Below, one piece after another: positions 26,566 through 36,182 of a stretch of 64,000 nt of DNA. Position 1 is the first letter of the stretch; each line of letters begins with the position of its first letter. The position numbers and the translations under genes are program-made. The notes beneath the pieces are model-generated. The model saw nothing but the letters and a program-made list of their open reading frames with translations, was not told where the DNA came from and did no database searches. The DNA comes from Actinomyces capricornis. Its GTDB lineage: Bacteria; Actinomycetota; Actinomycetes; Actinomycetales; Actinomycetaceae. Where the stretch lies: the NCBI RefSeq assembly GCF_019974135.1, contig NZ_AP025017.1:62001-126000 (forward strand), read 5' to 3'.

Positions 26566-27855
26566 ATGCCGACCCCCTCCGCCCTGCCGCCCCTGCCCTC
26601 CACCCCCTCGGCGGCGCTGGCCTCGGCCAGGCGCCGCCTGGGCTCCATCGTGCGCACCCCGCCGAAGGTCACGTGGCGGGCGGTGGCCCGCCAGTGGTTC
26701 TGGTCGGCGGTCATCGCCCCCTTCGGCGGGGTGCGCGTGGAGGGCGAATTCGAGGCCGACGTGCCCTATGTGGTGGTGGCCAATCACGGATCCCATGCCG
26801 ACACGATCGCCATGATGAGCGCCTCGCCCACGCTCATGCGGGTGGTCACCGTCGCCGCCCAGGACTACTGGTTCACCCGGCCCGCCCGGCGCGCCATCGC
26901 CCGCGGACTGCTGGGGGCCTACCCGGTGCGCCGCGACGGCGAGGGCGCCTATGAGGAGCTGCGCGGCATGCTGGCCCACCGGGTGGCCGAGTCCATGAGC
27001 GTCCTCATCTTCCCCGAGGGCACCCGCAGCCAGGACGGGCAGATCGCCCGCTTCCACTCCGGGGCCGCGCGCCTGGCCCGGGACTTCGGCATCCCCGTCC
27101 TGCCGGTGGCCCTGGTGGGTTCCCGGGAGATGATGCCCAAGAAGGGCGGGCTGCCCCGCTACTCCCCCGTCGAGGTGCGCGTGGGCCGTCCCATCCCCCC
27201 GAGTGACGATGTGGCCGCCGTCAGCGACCAGGCCCGCGACCAGATCGTGGAGATGCTCCGGCGCCCGCGCCGACCCGCGCCCGTCTCCGACATCCACACC
27301 CTGGTCAGCCAGGCCATGGAGGGCCGGAGGGGCGATGCGATCATGTTCGCCTGGGGCCTGGCCGAGGCCGTCTCCTTCCCCGTCATGGCCGAGATGAGCC
27401 AGGTGTGGCTGGGCCTGTCCCAGCCTGAGCACCTGTGGCGCCGCGGCGCCCTGGTGGCGGCAGGCTCCGTCACGGGCGTGGCTCTCACCCACCTGCTCAC
27501 CCGCGCCGGGCACCGCCCGCCCGCGCCCTGGACGACGCCGTCGATGGAGGCCGCGGCGGGCCGCTACCTGGCGGCGGGGCCCAGGGGCTACTGGAGGCAG
27601 GCTCTGACCGGCATCCCCGTCAAGGTCTTCGCCGCCCAGTCGGGGCGCCGCCGCCTGCCCCTGCCCGGGGTGCTGGCCCACGCCGCCAGTGTGCGGGCTG
27701 CGCGCATGGGGGCGCTGACCGGGATCGTGGTGGCCCTCAACCGGCCCCTGGGGCCCATCACCCGCCAGCACTACGGGCTCTACCTGGCCTCCACCGGGGC
27801 GGTGTTCGGGGTGGCGCTGCGCGGCGTCGTCAAGCACTGGGATCGTGCCCGGTGA
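26566..27855 (+). CDS. PlsC-like 1-acylglycerol-3-phosphate acyltransferase with a C-terminal membrane domain
   Basis: The 429-residue protein has acyltransferase motifs NHGSHADT (H-x4-D), FPEGTRSQDG and PVALVGS, so it probably acylates lysophosphatidate or a related lipid. After residue ~260 there is an extra, largely hydrophobic C-terminal domain of about 170 residues (FAWGLAEAVSFPVMAEMSQV, ALVAAGSVTGVALTHLLT). I start at MPTPSALPP, preceded by AGAAAGG. A start at 26476, overlapping the CdsA-like stop by ATGA, would add 30 residues. It is the third gene of a lipid cassette. Confidence 0.82.
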   Translation: MPTPSALPPLPSTPSAALASARRRLGSIVRTPPKVTWRAVARQWFWSAVIAPFGGVRVEGEFEADVPYVVVANHGSHADTIAMMSASPTLMRVVTVAAQDYWFTRPARRAIARGLLGAYPVRRDGEGAYEELRGMLAHRVAESMSVLIFPEGTRSQDGQIARFHSGAARLARDFGIPVLPVALVGSREMMPKKGGLPRYSPVEVRVGRPIPPSDDVAAVSDQARDQIVEMLRRPRRPAPVSDIHTLVSQAMEGRRGDAIMFAWGLAEAVSFPVMAEMSQVWLGLSQPEHLWRRGALVAAGSVTGVALTHLLTRAGHRPPAPWTTPSMEAAAGRYLAAGPRGYWRQALTGIPVKVFAAQSGRRRLPLPGVLAHAASVRAARMGALTGIVVALNRPLGPITRQHYGLYLASTGAVFGVALRGVVKHWDRAR

Positions 27856-27965
27856 GCCGCATCCCGCTGGGTCACCCGCATTCCGCCGGCCCATATGCGG
27901 CCTTGTGACCGGGCGGGATGCGACTGACCCCGCGAAACGCGGATAGCCCGGCGAAGCGCGGCAGG

Positions 27966-28046
27966 CCCAGCGGACCCCTCCGCCCGGGGCCCAGCGGACC
28001 CCTCCGCCCGGGGCCCAGCGGAACCCTCCGCCCGGGGCTCAGCGGC
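27966..28046. repeat. 24-bp tandem repeat, three copies plus a part
   Basis: CCCAGCGGACCCCTCCGCCC followed by GGGG repeats with a 24-bp period from 27966, 27990 and 28014, with one base change in the third copy. A partial copy starts at 28038 and enters the hisA stop region. It lies between the convergent acyltransferase and hisA genes and may act as a terminator cluster. Confidence 0.8.
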
Positions 28047-28791
28047 CCGTGCCCAGCAGCCGGTCCCCGCCCTCGTCGCGGGCCACCTCCAGGGCCTGGG
28101 CCAGGGTGAAGCTGCCCTGGTAGAGGGCCTTCCCGACGATCGCGCCCTCCAGGCCCTCGGGCACCAGCGCCTTGAGCGCCTGGAGGTCGTCGAGCTGGGC
28201 GATACCCCCGGAGGCCACCACCGGGGCCTGGGTGCGCTGGCAGACCTCCCGGAGGAGCTCGATATTGGGGCCGGTCAGGGTGCCGTCCCGGTTGACGTCG
28301 GTGACCACGTAGCGGGCGCAGCCGGCCTCATCGAGCCGGGCCAGGGTCTCCCACAGGTCGCCCCCGTCACGGGTCCACCCTCGCGCCGCCAGGGTGGTGC
28401 CGCGCACATCCAGCCCCACGGCGATCCTCTCCCCGTGCTCGGCGATGACGCGCTCGGTCCACTCGGGGTCCTCCAGAGCGGCGGTGCCCAGGTTGACGCG
28501 CTCAGCGCCCGCGCGCAGGGCCCGGGCCAGGGAGGCGTCGTCCCTGATGCCGCCGGACAGCTCGACCTTGACCCCGACCTCGCCGACGATGCGCACCAGC
28601 AGCTCGGAGTTCGACCCGCGCCCGAAGGCGGCGTCCAGGTCCACCAGGTGGATCCACTCGGCGCCCGCGCGGGCCCAGTCGCGGGCGGCCTCCACGGGGC
28701 TGCCGTAGTCGGTCTCGGAGCCGGCCTCCCCCTTGAGCAGGCGCACGGCCTTGCCCTCGGAGACGTCGACGGCGGGGAGCAGGGTGAGCAT
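28039..28791 (-). CDS. hisA: Phosphoribosyl isomerase (HisA; PriA in many actinobacteria)
   Basis: A 250-residue TIM barrel that isomerises ProFAR in histidine synthesis. In actinobacteria the orthologue PriA often also does the TrpF step. Visible parts are [20 protein letters not shown] with the first catalytic Asp, [25 protein letters not shown] with the second Asp, and [15 protein letters not shown]. Which of the two activities remains cannot be read with confidence. It follows hisH with a 20-bp gap. Confidence 0.95.
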   Translation of the reverse strand: MLTLLPAVDVSEGKAVRLLKGEAGSETDYGSPVEAARDWARAGAEWIHLVDLDAAFGRGSNSELLVRIVGEVGVKVELSGGIRDDASLARALRAGAERVNLGTAALEDPEWTERVIAEHGERIAVGLDVRGTTLAARGWTRDGGDLWETLARLDEAGCARYVVTDVNRDGTLTGPNIELLREVCQRTQAPVVASGGIAQLDDLQALKALVPEGLEGAIVGKALYQGSFTLAQALEVARDEGGDRLLGTGR

Positions 28792-28810
28792 GGGGTTCTC
28801 CTCGGGATGG

Positions 28811-29449
28811 TCACAGGGTGGTCAGCCAGTTGCGCAGCAGCTGGGCACCGGCGTCCCCCGACTTCTCGGGGTGGAACTGGGTGGCGCACAGGGGCCCGTT
28901 CTCGACGGCGGCCAGGAAGTCCTGGCCGTGGGTGGCCCAGGTGGCCAGGGGCGGGCGCATGGGGCCCGCGTCCAGGAGCTCGGCGGGGTCGGTGGTGGCG
29001 GCGTAGGAGTGGACGAAGTAGAAGCGCTCCTCCTCCACGCCCCGAAAGAGGGTGGACTGCGCGGCGGGGCGCACGGTGCTCCACCCCATGTGGGGCACGA
29101 CCTCGGCCTCCAGGCGGGTGACCGTGCCGGGCCACTGCCCCAGGCCGGGGCAGGTGGAGCCGTGCTCCTGGGAGGACTCGAACATCACCTGCATGCCCAC
29201 GCAGATGCCCAGCACGGGCCGTCCTCCGGCCAGCCGGCGCTCGATGAGCCGGGGGGCGTCCACGGCCCGCAGTTGGTCCATGACCGCCTCGAAGGCGCCC
29301 ACCCCGGGCACCACCAGGCCCTCGGCCCGGGCCACCGCCTGCGGGTCGGCGGTCAGGTCCACCTGGGCACCCACGCGCTCCAGGGCGCGCACGGCGGAGC
29401 GGACATTGCCCGAGCCGTAGGCCAGGACGACGACGCGAGGTGCTTTCAC
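28811..29449 (-). CDS. hisH: Imidazole glycerol phosphate synthase, glutaminase subunit
   Basis: The 212-residue class I glutamine amidotransferase supplies ammonia to HisF. The catalytic Cys is in [11 protein letters not shown], and His-Glu in [11 protein letters not shown]. The N-terminus [20 protein letters not shown] is canonical. I use the GTG at 29447-29449 because the long upstream frame is a shadow of the divergent kinase gene. It is followed by hisA; hisF is not in the window. Confidence 0.94.
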   Translation of the reverse strand: MKAPRVVVLAYGSGNVRSAVRALERVGAQVDLTADPQAVARAEGLVVPGVGAFEAVMDQLRAVDAPRLIERRLAGGRPVLGICVGMQVMFESSQEHGSTCPGLGQWPGTVTRLEAEVVPHMGWSTVRPAAQSTLFRGVEEERFYFVHSYAATTDPAELLDAGPMRPPLATWATHGQDFLAAVENGPLCATQFHPEKSGDAGAQLLRNWLTTL

Positions 29450-29530
29450 GCGCCTCAGCCTACTGCGCGGCCGGCATCCGGCGGCGCAGCGACGCATGCC
29501 GGACACCCACGGTTCGCGGATCTGGCGCCG

Positions 29531-31285
29531 ATGGGCGAGGATTCGGCCGTGAGCACCCTCCTGCCTCCCACCGAGACGATGTCGCCCCAGGCTCCCCCGG
29601 GCTCCCGGCCCGATCTGAGCGACACCCTGTCCACGCCCTTCACGATCCCGGGCGTGCAGCTGCACAGTGTTCTGGGGAGGGGCGGCTTCGCCGTCGTCTA
29701 CGCCGGGGTGCAAGACTCCCTGGCCCGGCCGGTGGCCGTCAAGATCGATTCGCGGCCCCTGGACGACCCGCGCAATGAACGGCGCTTCATGCGGGAGGTC
29801 CAGGCCGCCTCGCGCATCACCGGGCACCCCCACGTCGTGTCGCTGGTGGACACCGGGGTCCTTCCCGACAACCGCCCCTACCTGGTCATGGAGATGTGCG
29901 CCGGGGGGAGCCTGGCCGACCTGGTGGCCAAGGGGCCCACCGCCCCGGCCGATGCGGTGGCCCTGGTGGAGGCGGCCTCCTCGGGTCTGGGCGCCGCTCA
30001 TGCCGCCGGCGTCATGCACCGCGATGTCAAGCCGGCCAACATCCTCCTGGACGCCTACGGCTCCCCGCGCCTGTCGGACTTCGGGATCGCCTCGGTCGAG
30101 CGCGAGGGGCAGGACCCCACGGTGACCCTGGAGTGCCTCACCCCCGACTTCGCCCCGCCCGAGGCCTTCATGCTCTCGCGGCCCGGGCCGGAGGGGGATG
30201 TGTGGTCCATGGGCGCAGTCCTGTTCGCCCTGCTCACCGGGCGCGGGCCGCGCCGGGGGCCCGACGGGGCGCACCGCAGCCTGCCCGAGATCGTGCGCAG
30301 CCTGGAGGACCCCCTGAACCTGCGCGACCCGCACATCCCCGCTCCCCTCCTGGGCCTGCTGGAGGCCTGCATGGCTCCCGAGCCCGAGGACCGCCTCCAT
30401 GACGGCAGGGAGCTGACGGCGGCCCTGGCGCGGGTGCGCGCCGGACTGGGCCAGGGCCGCCTGACGATCGGTGGGCCGGTGACCACGGTGAGGCTGGCCG
30501 AGGCCGGCCTGGCGGCCCTGCCCATGGCCAGGGCGGCCAGCCATCCCGCGGCCGCCGCCGTCGGCCCGGCGGGCCCGCCGGCCCCCGGCGGGCCCGTGGC
30601 CGGCAGTGGCCCCGGTGGCCCCGGTGCGGCGATGTCCGCCCGCTCGCTGCGGCGCACCCGTATGCGCGCGGCGGTCGTGGGCCTGGCCATCGGGCTGATT
30701 GTGGGCACCTCCGCGGGCTGGGGGGTCTCCAGCGCCGTGCAGTCGGGAAGCGCCCCGTCCACCTCCCAGGGCACGGGGGCCGCGGGGGCCACCGGGGCCG
30801 ACTCGGCCGCTGGCGCCGCCGGGGCCGGCGGCCAGGGCAGCGCCCAGGATGCCGCCGGAGGCGGGCAGGCGGCGGCCGGGCAGCAGGCGGGGCAGGCCGG
30901 TGATAGCGCCCAGGGCGGTGCGGCGGCCGCCGGGGGCCAGGGCGAGGGCTCCGCGCAGCAGGCCTCGCAGGACGCCCCACCCCATGAGAACGGCACCTGC
31001 CTGACGGGCATCGTCTCGGTCGCCGGCCATGCCAGCGCCCGCCCGACCTCCTGCCAGGAGACGCACTCCTGGCAGGTCTTCGCCGTGGGTGCCCTGGACC
31101 CGTCCACCACGGGGGTGAGCACCAGCGACTTGGAGGCCGACCCCCAGGTGCAGGCCACCTGCACCGAGCAGGCCGCCCGCGATGCCGGGGCCCTCAACCC
31201 CGAGATCGAGGTGCTGGGCCCCAGCCAGGCCCAGTGGGAGTCCAAGGGGGCCCGGGGCTTCTCCTGCGTCTACTCGGAGAGATAG
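29531..31285 (+). CDS. Receptor-type Ser/Thr protein kinase with an extracellular septum-formation-like domain
   Basis: A 584-residue Hanks-type kinase. The kinase domain (about 38-305) has the Gly loop [11 protein letters not shown], Lys in [18 protein letters not shown] and LSDFGIASV. The usual APE motif reads APPE. A Pro/Gly/Ala-rich juxtamembrane part and one span (about 378-400, [20 protein letters not shown]) lead to an Ala/Gly/Gln linker. The C-terminal domain has [25 protein letters not shown] and a final Cys, like the DUF4190/septum-formation fold. There are no PASTA repeats. It is divergent from hisH, with an alternative GTG start at 29549. Confidence 0.85.
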   Translation: MGEDSAVSTLLPPTETMSPQAPPGSRPDLSDTLSTPFTIPGVQLHSVLGRGGFAVVYAGVQDSLARPVAVKIDSRPLDDPRNERRFMREVQAASRITGHPHVVSLVDTGVLPDNRPYLVMEMCAGGSLADLVAKGPTAPADAVALVEAASSGLGAAHAAGVMHRDVKPANILLDAYGSPRLSDFGIASVEREGQDPTVTLECLTPDFAPPEAFMLSRPGPEGDVWSMGAVLFALLTGRGPRRGPDGAHRSLPEIVRSLEDPLNLRDPHIPAPLLGLLEACMAPEPEDRLHDGRELTAALARVRAGLGQGRLTIGGPVTTVRLAEAGLAALPMARAASHPAAAAVGPAGPPAPGGPVAGSGPGGPGAAMSARSLRRTRMRAAVVGLAIGLIVGTSAGWGVSSAVQSGSAPSTSQGTGAAGATGADSAAGAAGAGGQGSAQDAAGGGQAAAGQQAGQAGDSAQGGAAAAGGQGEGSAQQASQDAPPHENGTCLTGIVSVAGHASARPTSCQETHSWQVFAVGALDPSTTGVSTSDLEADPQVQATCTEQAARDAGALNPEIEVLGPSQAQWESKGARGFSCVYSER

Positions 31286-31342
31286 GTCATCGGGGATAGG
31301 AAGTACTCCGGAACGTCGGGCGCCACCGCACGAGGGGCCGCC

Positions 31343-31371
31343 GCGGTCCCCCGAGAAGGGCGACGGACCGC
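31343..31371. terminator. Hairpin between convergent genes
   Basis: GCGGTCC (31343-31349) pairs with GGACCGC (31365-31371) around a 15-base loop, in the 127-bp gap between the convergent kinase and the minus-strand unknown gene. It is a plausible bidirectional terminator. Confidence 0.4.
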
Positions 31372-31412
31372 GCAGGACCACCGGGAACATTGAGAACCCG
31401 GCACCCGGCCGC

Positions 31413-32348
31413 TCAGGGGCGGGGGCGCCCCATGCCCCGGCCCAGCCAGCGCATGGCCCGCGAGGGCTTGACGGTCGTGGAGTCCACAGCCCCGGGGGCG
31501 TTCTCGGCGGCGACCTGCCCCAGGAGGATGTCCTCGACCACCTGGTCCATGGAGGCCAGCAGCAGCCCGGCCGAGGCCTCATCGCCCGCCTTGCCGCTGA
31601 CGTAGCGCCGCGCGGTGATCGTGCCCGACAGCCCGGTCTCGATACCGACGTCGGTGGCCAGGTCAGCGGTCATGAGCACGACCCCGGCCCGGGAGATCAT
31701 GGACAGGTCGGCGGCCAGCTCGGCGGCCTCGGCCGGTTCGGTCTCCGCCCCACCGAGCAGCTCGGCGACATCCCACTGCGAGTGCGCCGAGACGAACTGC
31801 TTGACGGCCAGGGCCCCGGAGTCGGCGGGCACCACCGTGCACTCCAGGCCCCGCAGGGCGCACAGGGCAGCCAGGGCCTCGGCATTGGTCAGGGGTGTGA
31901 TGACCACCGCGACCTTGACGGCCTTGGGGGCCTCCTGCGCGGCGGCCTGCTGGGCGTCGAGGGAGGCCGCCAGGGCCGCGATCTCCTCCTCCTGGGCCCG
32001 GGTCAAGCCGCCCTCGGCCGGAGCGCTCTCGATGCGCCCGCCGTCGGCGGACTCGTCGGCCACGTCGTCGGCCCGCCCCTCGGGGGTGGCGGCGCCGGCC
32101 CGGGCCGGTGAACCGTAGGTGTTGCGCGGCACGTCCTGGGGCCGGATGCCCTGACCGGAGCCCTCCGGGGAACCGTCACGATCCTCGTCCTGGGCGGGGT
32201 CGAGGCCCGCGAGCTCATCAGGGATGCCCAGCCCGCCCATGAGGGCCGCGAACTCGGCGTCCATGTCGCGCTCGGCGCCGCCGGCGGGCTCCTGGCGCGG
32301 GGACTGGTCGGGGCGGTCCTGAGCGTCGTCGTGCGGGGAAGTGGTCAT
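31413..32348 (-). CDS. Uncharacterised acidic protein in the his cluster
   Basis: I do not recognise a family. The ~311-residue soluble protein has a disordered Asp/Glu/Gln/Pro-rich first half (to ~135). A compact alpha/beta second half contains [20 protein letters not shown], a segment [20 protein letters not shown] and [15 protein letters not shown]. It starts at the ATG sharing one base with the hisB stop (TGATG), so it is translationally coupled to hisB. The linkage suggests a histidine-operon accessory role, but nothing in the sequence shows one. Confidence 0.65.
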   Translation of the reverse strand: MTTSPHDDAQDRPDQSPRQEPAGGAERDMDAEFAALMGGLGIPDELAGLDPAQDEDRDGSPEGSGQGIRPQDVPRNTYGSPARAGAATPEGRADDVADESADGGRIESAPAEGGLTRAQEEEIAALAASLDAQQAAAQEAPKAVKVAVVITPLTNAEALAALCALRGLECTVVPADSGALAVKQFVSAHSQWDVAELLGGAETEPAEAAELAADLSMISRAGVVLMTADLATDVGIETGLSGTITARRYVSGKAGDEASAGLLLASMDQVVEDILLGQVAAENAPGAVDSTTVKPSRAMRWLGRGMGRPRP

Positions 32349-32947
32349 CACAGGGCTCCCTTGGTTGAGGGGATGGACTCGACTCGGGGGTCGTCCTCGA
32401 CAGCGGTGCGCAGGGCGCGGGCCAGCGCCTTGAACTCGGCCTCGGCGATGTGGTGGGGGTCGCGCCCGGAGATGACGCGCATGTGCAGGCAGATGCCCGC
32501 GTGGTAGGCGATGGCCTCCAGGACGTGGCGCACCATGGAACCGGTGAAGTGCCCGCCGATGAGGTGGTGGATGAAGGCCTCGGACTCCCCCTCGTGCACC
32601 AGGTAGGGGCGCCCGGAGATGTCCACCACGGCGGTGGCCAGGGCCTCGTCCAGCGGCACGCTGGCCTGCCCGAAGCGGCGGATGCCGCGCTTGTCCCCCA
32701 GGGCCCGGGCCAGAGCCTGCCCGATGCAGATGGCGGTGTCCTCCACGGTGTGGTGGACGTCGATATGCGTGTCGCCGGTGGCCTGGATCCTCAGGTCGAT
32801 GAGGGAGTGCTTGCCCAGGGCGGTGAGCATGTGGTCGTAGAAGGGCACCGTGGTGGAGATGTCGGTGGTCCCGGTGCCATCGAGGTCGAGCTCGACGACG
32901 ACGCTGGACTCACTGGTGCTGCGCTCGATGCGCGCGGTACGGCTCAT
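32348..32947 (-). CDS. hisB: Imidazoleglycerol-phosphate dehydratase
   Basis: The 199-residue single-function HisB dehydrates IGP to imidazole-acetol phosphate. Metal-binding His motifs are visible: [38 protein letters not shown] and [17 protein letters not shown]. The start [11 protein letters not shown] is preceded by AGGGGG, and the longer frame is not conserved. It sits between hisC and the unknown gene. Confidence 0.96.
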   Translation of the reverse strand: MSRTARIERSTSESSVVVELDLDGTGTTDISTTVPFYDHMLTALGKHSLIDLRIQATGDTHIDVHHTVEDTAICIGQALARALGDKRGIRRFGQASVPLDEALATAVVDISGRPYLVHEGESEAFIHHLIGGHFTGSMVRHVLEAIAYHAGICLHMRVISGRDPHHIAEAEFKALARALRTAVEDDPRVESIPSTKGAL

Positions 32948-33061
32948 GCCTGCCCCCTGGGTGGTGCTGCTGGGCGGTTTCCTCACCGTGACACTACCGC
33001 CTCCGGCGCCCCTGGGGGGACGCGCCGCCTCCCGGAGCCCCAACTGCGGGAGGGATGAGGC

Positions 33062-34183
33062 TCACAGGGCGCGGCTGAGGCAGGCGCGGAAGGCCTCCAT
33101 CTCCTCCGGGGTGCCGATGCTCACCCGCAGGAAGCCCTCGGGGCCCACGACGCGGATGAGCACGCCCTCCTCCAGGAGCCGGCGCCAGATGGCCTGGCGG
33201 TCGGGGAAGGGTCCGAAGAGCACGAAGTTGGCGTCGGAGTCGTGAGCGGTCAGGCCCTGGGCGCGCAACCAGTCCACCAGGGCGTCGCGCTCGGCGCGCA
33301 GGGAGGCGACCTGGGCCATGAGCGCCTCGTGGTGGGACAGGGCCGCCAGGGCGGCGGCCTGGGTCAGGGCCGAGAGGTGGTAGGGCAGGCGCACCACCCG
33401 CAGGACGTCGACCAGTTCGCGCGAGCCCGCCAGGTAGCCCAGGCGCAGTCCCGCCGCGCCGAAGGCCTTGGACATGGTGCGGGTCACGGCCAGGTGGGGG
33501 TTGCCGGCCAGGAGCTCCAGGGCGCTGGGCACCCCGGGGCGGCGGAACTCGGCGTAGGCCTCATCGACGACGACGACCGCGTCGGTGCTCTCCTGGCCGG
33601 GCAGGTCCTGGGGGCCGTTGCCGCGGGCGGCGGCCAGCACGATCTCCAGGTCCTGCTGGGCCAGGGCGGTCCCGGTGGGGTTGTTGGGGCTGGTGATGAT
33701 GACGACGGCGGGCCGCTGGTGCTCGATGAGCTCGGCGGCGCGGGGGGCATCGAGGGTGAAGTCCTGCCGGCGCGGCATCGTCGTGTACTGCGTGAGGGTG
33801 TCGCGCGCGTACTCGGGGTACATGGAGTAGGTGGGGGTGAAGGACAGGGCGCTGCGCCCGGGACCCCCGAAGGCCTGGAGGAGGTGGAGCATGACCTCGT
33901 TGGAGCCGTTGGCCGCCCAGATCTGCTCGGGGGGCAGGGCGACGCCCGACTCGCGGGCCAGGTAGTCGGCCAGCGCGCTGCGCAGGGCCGGGAAGTCGCG
34001 GTCGGGGTAGCGGTTGAGGCCTGCGGCCGCGGCGGCCACGGCCGAGGCGATGGACTCGATGACCTCCGGTGAGGGGGGGTAGGGGTTCTCGTTGACGTTG
34101 AGGCGGGCGGCCACATCGAGCTCGGGGGCGCCGTAGGGCTGGCAGCCCTCCAGGCCGGGGCGCAGGGGAAGTGTGCTCACCAT
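33062..34183 (-). CDS. hisC: Histidinol-phosphate aminotransferase
   Basis: A 373-residue PLP aminotransferase, fold type I, converting imidazole-acetol phosphate to histidinol phosphate. It has NVNENPYPPSPEV, SPNNPTGTAL, VVVDEAYAEF and the PLP lysine in RTMSKAFGAAGLRLGYLAG. The start ATG at 34183 fits the conserved N-terminus LRPGLEGCQPYGAP. It is the first gene of the hisC-hisB-unknown unit, 114 bp before hisB. In many actinobacteria hisD would sit directly upstream; here it is at 47056. Confidence 0.95.
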   Translation of the reverse strand: MVSTLPLRPGLEGCQPYGAPELDVAARLNVNENPYPPSPEVIESIASAVAAAAAGLNRYPDRDFPALRSALADYLARESGVALPPEQIWAANGSNEVMLHLLQAFGGPGRSALSFTPTYSMYPEYARDTLTQYTTMPRRQDFTLDAPRAAELIEHQRPAVVIITSPNNPTGTALAQQDLEIVLAAARGNGPQDLPGQESTDAVVVVDEAYAEFRRPGVPSALELLAGNPHLAVTRTMSKAFGAAGLRLGYLAGSRELVDVLRVVRLPYHLSALTQAAALAALSHHEALMAQVASLRAERDALVDWLRAQGLTAHDSDANFVLFGPFPDRQAIWRRLLEEGVLIRVVGPEGFLRVSIGTPEEMEAFRACLSRAL

Positions 34184-34223
34184 GCGATTGTATGCGCGGC
34201 CCCTGATCTGCCGGCCCGCCGGC

Positions 34224-36104
34224 TCAGCCGCGGGTGGAGAGCATGATCTCCTCGGCGTCCAGGCGCTGCATGGCCCCCTGGAGGGTGGCGGCGGTGAACA
34301 GCCCCTCGTCGCGCGCATCGAGCAGGGCCTCGCGCTGGATGCGGATCGCCTCGATGCCCATGTCGCGCACCTGCTCGGCGCTCAGCCGATCCTCCGGTCC
34401 CCCGCCCAGGGGCGCCGACCCCGGGGACCCGGCCCGCGCCGCGCCGTCGGCCGGCCCCCCGGGCTCCTGGGGCCGATCGGCCCCTGCCGCGGCCGACCAC
34501 CGGGGATCCAGGCCCTCCTGCCCGTGGGACAGGGCCGGTCCCACAGCGGACAGGGCGCGGGCGGCCAGTGCATCCGGCCGGGCCCCCTCGGACAGGCACT
34601 GGGCCAGGGCGGTGTCCTTGACCGCCCCACCCAGCACCGCCATGAGGCGCTCGCGCTCCTCGGCGTCCTGGGAGCCGGAGGACATCTGGGGGCGCGCCAG
34701 GCGGATGAGCAGCGGCAGGCTCAGCCCCTGGATGACGAGTGATCCGCCTGCGACCAGCAGGGCCAGGAAGAGCAGGAAGGGCCGCATGGGGGCGCTCAGG
34801 GGAAGGGTCTGGGAGGCGGCCAGGGTCACCGCTCCGCGCATGCCCGCCCACACGATGACGGCGCCCTCCCGCGGGCCCAGGGTTGCGGCCAGGAAGTAGG
34901 CCATGTCGCTGCGGGCGCGGCGCTGGCGGCGCTGCCCGCTCTCCAGGCGCCGGTGCCAGCGCGCCAGGGCCCGCTCCCAGTCCTGGCGCGAGAGGTTGCG
35001 CGAGGCCAGGACCTCATCGTCGACCCGGCAGGCCAGTGCCAGCCTGCTCTCGATCTGCCGGACCCGCTCCTGACCCGCCTCCAGGCGGCGCCGGCGGTGG
35101 CTGCGGATCCAGCGCAGCCACACCAGGAGCGGAGCGACGAAGCCGGCGCGCAGCGCCACGGTCAGCACCCCGGTCAGCAGGGCGATGCGGATGGCCGGGC
35201 CCAGCCCCAGTCCCTGGGCCTGGACCTCGTGGACGATGCCGTAGGCCTGCAGGCCCATGACCAGGAAGACGGCCCCCTCCAGGATGAGCTCGACGGTGCG
35301 CCAGTTCTTGTCCGCGGCACTCCTGCTGGCCGGCGCCAGCAGCCTGGGGCCCCGGTAGGACACCACCAGCCCGGCCACGACAGCGGCCACCAGGCCCGAG
35401 CCCCCCAACTGCCCCGCGGGCAGGGAGGCCAGGAAGGGCACGGTGAAGGACACCACGGTATCGGCGGCGGGGTCGGTGATGCGCCGGCGCACGCGCACGG
35501 TCAGTTCCCCCACCGCCCAGCCCACGGCCAGGGCCACCACCAGCGCCACGACCAGGTCCCATGCCAGACCAGCCGGGCTCAGGGCGTGGGCGTCGGTCAT
35601 CAGCGCCGCCGAGGTCGCCGAGGCCAGCAGCACCAGAGCGGTGGCATCGTTGAACAGGCCCTCGCCCTCAAGGATGGTGATGATGCGGTGGGAGACCCCC
35701 GAGCCCCGGGCGATGGAGACCGCCACGGCGTCGGTGGGGCTGAGCACCGCCCCCACGGCAATGGCCCAGGGCAGGCTGATGGCAGGCACGAGAGCATGGA
35801 TGACCGCCCCCAGCACCAGTGCCGAGAGCACGACCAGGCCGCCGGCCAGGACCGCGACGCTGCGCAGCTCGCGGCGGAAGTCCATCACCGGCATGGATAC
35901 CGCCGCACCGAACAGCAGCGGCGGCAGCACTGCCTCCAGGATGATCCCGGGGTCGATCTTGATCGCCCCGACCCAGGGCAGGAAGCCGATCCCGATGCCC
36001 AGGGACAGCAGGATCAGGGGCGAGGCCACCCCGACCCTGGGCGCGAGCTGGTGGCAGGCGGCAATGACGAGCAGGGCGGCGACGGCCATGACGAGGGGCT
36101 CCAC
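34224..36104 (-). CDS. Na+/H+ antiporter (NhaP/CPA1 family)
   Basis: A 626-residue membrane protein with 12 predicted spans in the first ~420 residues, exchanging Na+ or K+ for H+. The ion-site motifs are GAVLSPTDAVAVSIARGSGV and LEGEGLFNDATALVL. A long soluble tail (430-626) follows, including DMAYFLAATLGPREGAVIVW and a final helix, as in many CPA1 proteins. It is divergent from recQ with a 78-bp spacer. Confidence 0.9.
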   Translation of the reverse strand: MEPLVMAVAALLVIAACHQLAPRVGVASPLILLSLGIGIGFLPWVGAIKIDPGIILEAVLPPLLFGAAVSMPVMDFRRELRSVAVLAGGLVVLSALVLGAVIHALVPAISLPWAIAVGAVLSPTDAVAVSIARGSGVSHRIITILEGEGLFNDATALVLLASATSAALMTDAHALSPAGLAWDLVVALVVALAVGWAVGELTVRVRRRITDPAADTVVSFTVPFLASLPAGQLGGSGLVAAVVAGLVVSYRGPRLLAPASRSAADKNWRTVELILEGAVFLVMGLQAYGIVHEVQAQGLGLGPAIRIALLTGVLTVALRAGFVAPLLVWLRWIRSHRRRRLEAGQERVRQIESRLALACRVDDEVLASRNLSRQDWERALARWHRRLESGQRRQRRARSDMAYFLAATLGPREGAVIVWAGMRGAVTLAASQTLPLSAPMRPFLLFLALLVAGGSLVIQGLSLPLLIRLARPQMSSGSQDAEERERLMAVLGGAVKDTALAQCLSEGARPDALAARALSAVGPALSHGQEGLDPRWSAAAGADRPQEPGGPADGAARAGSPGSAPLGGGPEDRLSAEQVRDMGIEAIRIQREALLDARDEGLFTAATLQGAMQRLDAEEIMLSTRG

Positions 36105-36182
36105 GGCCCCAGACTATGCGCCCAGCGCCTCCAAGGCCGCCGGGCCGGGCATCGCGGTCTCCATTGCCGTTACGGTGGCCCC

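Noticed and set aside
27966..28046. CRISPR array
   Set aside because: The repeats are contiguous with no spacers, and no cas genes are present.
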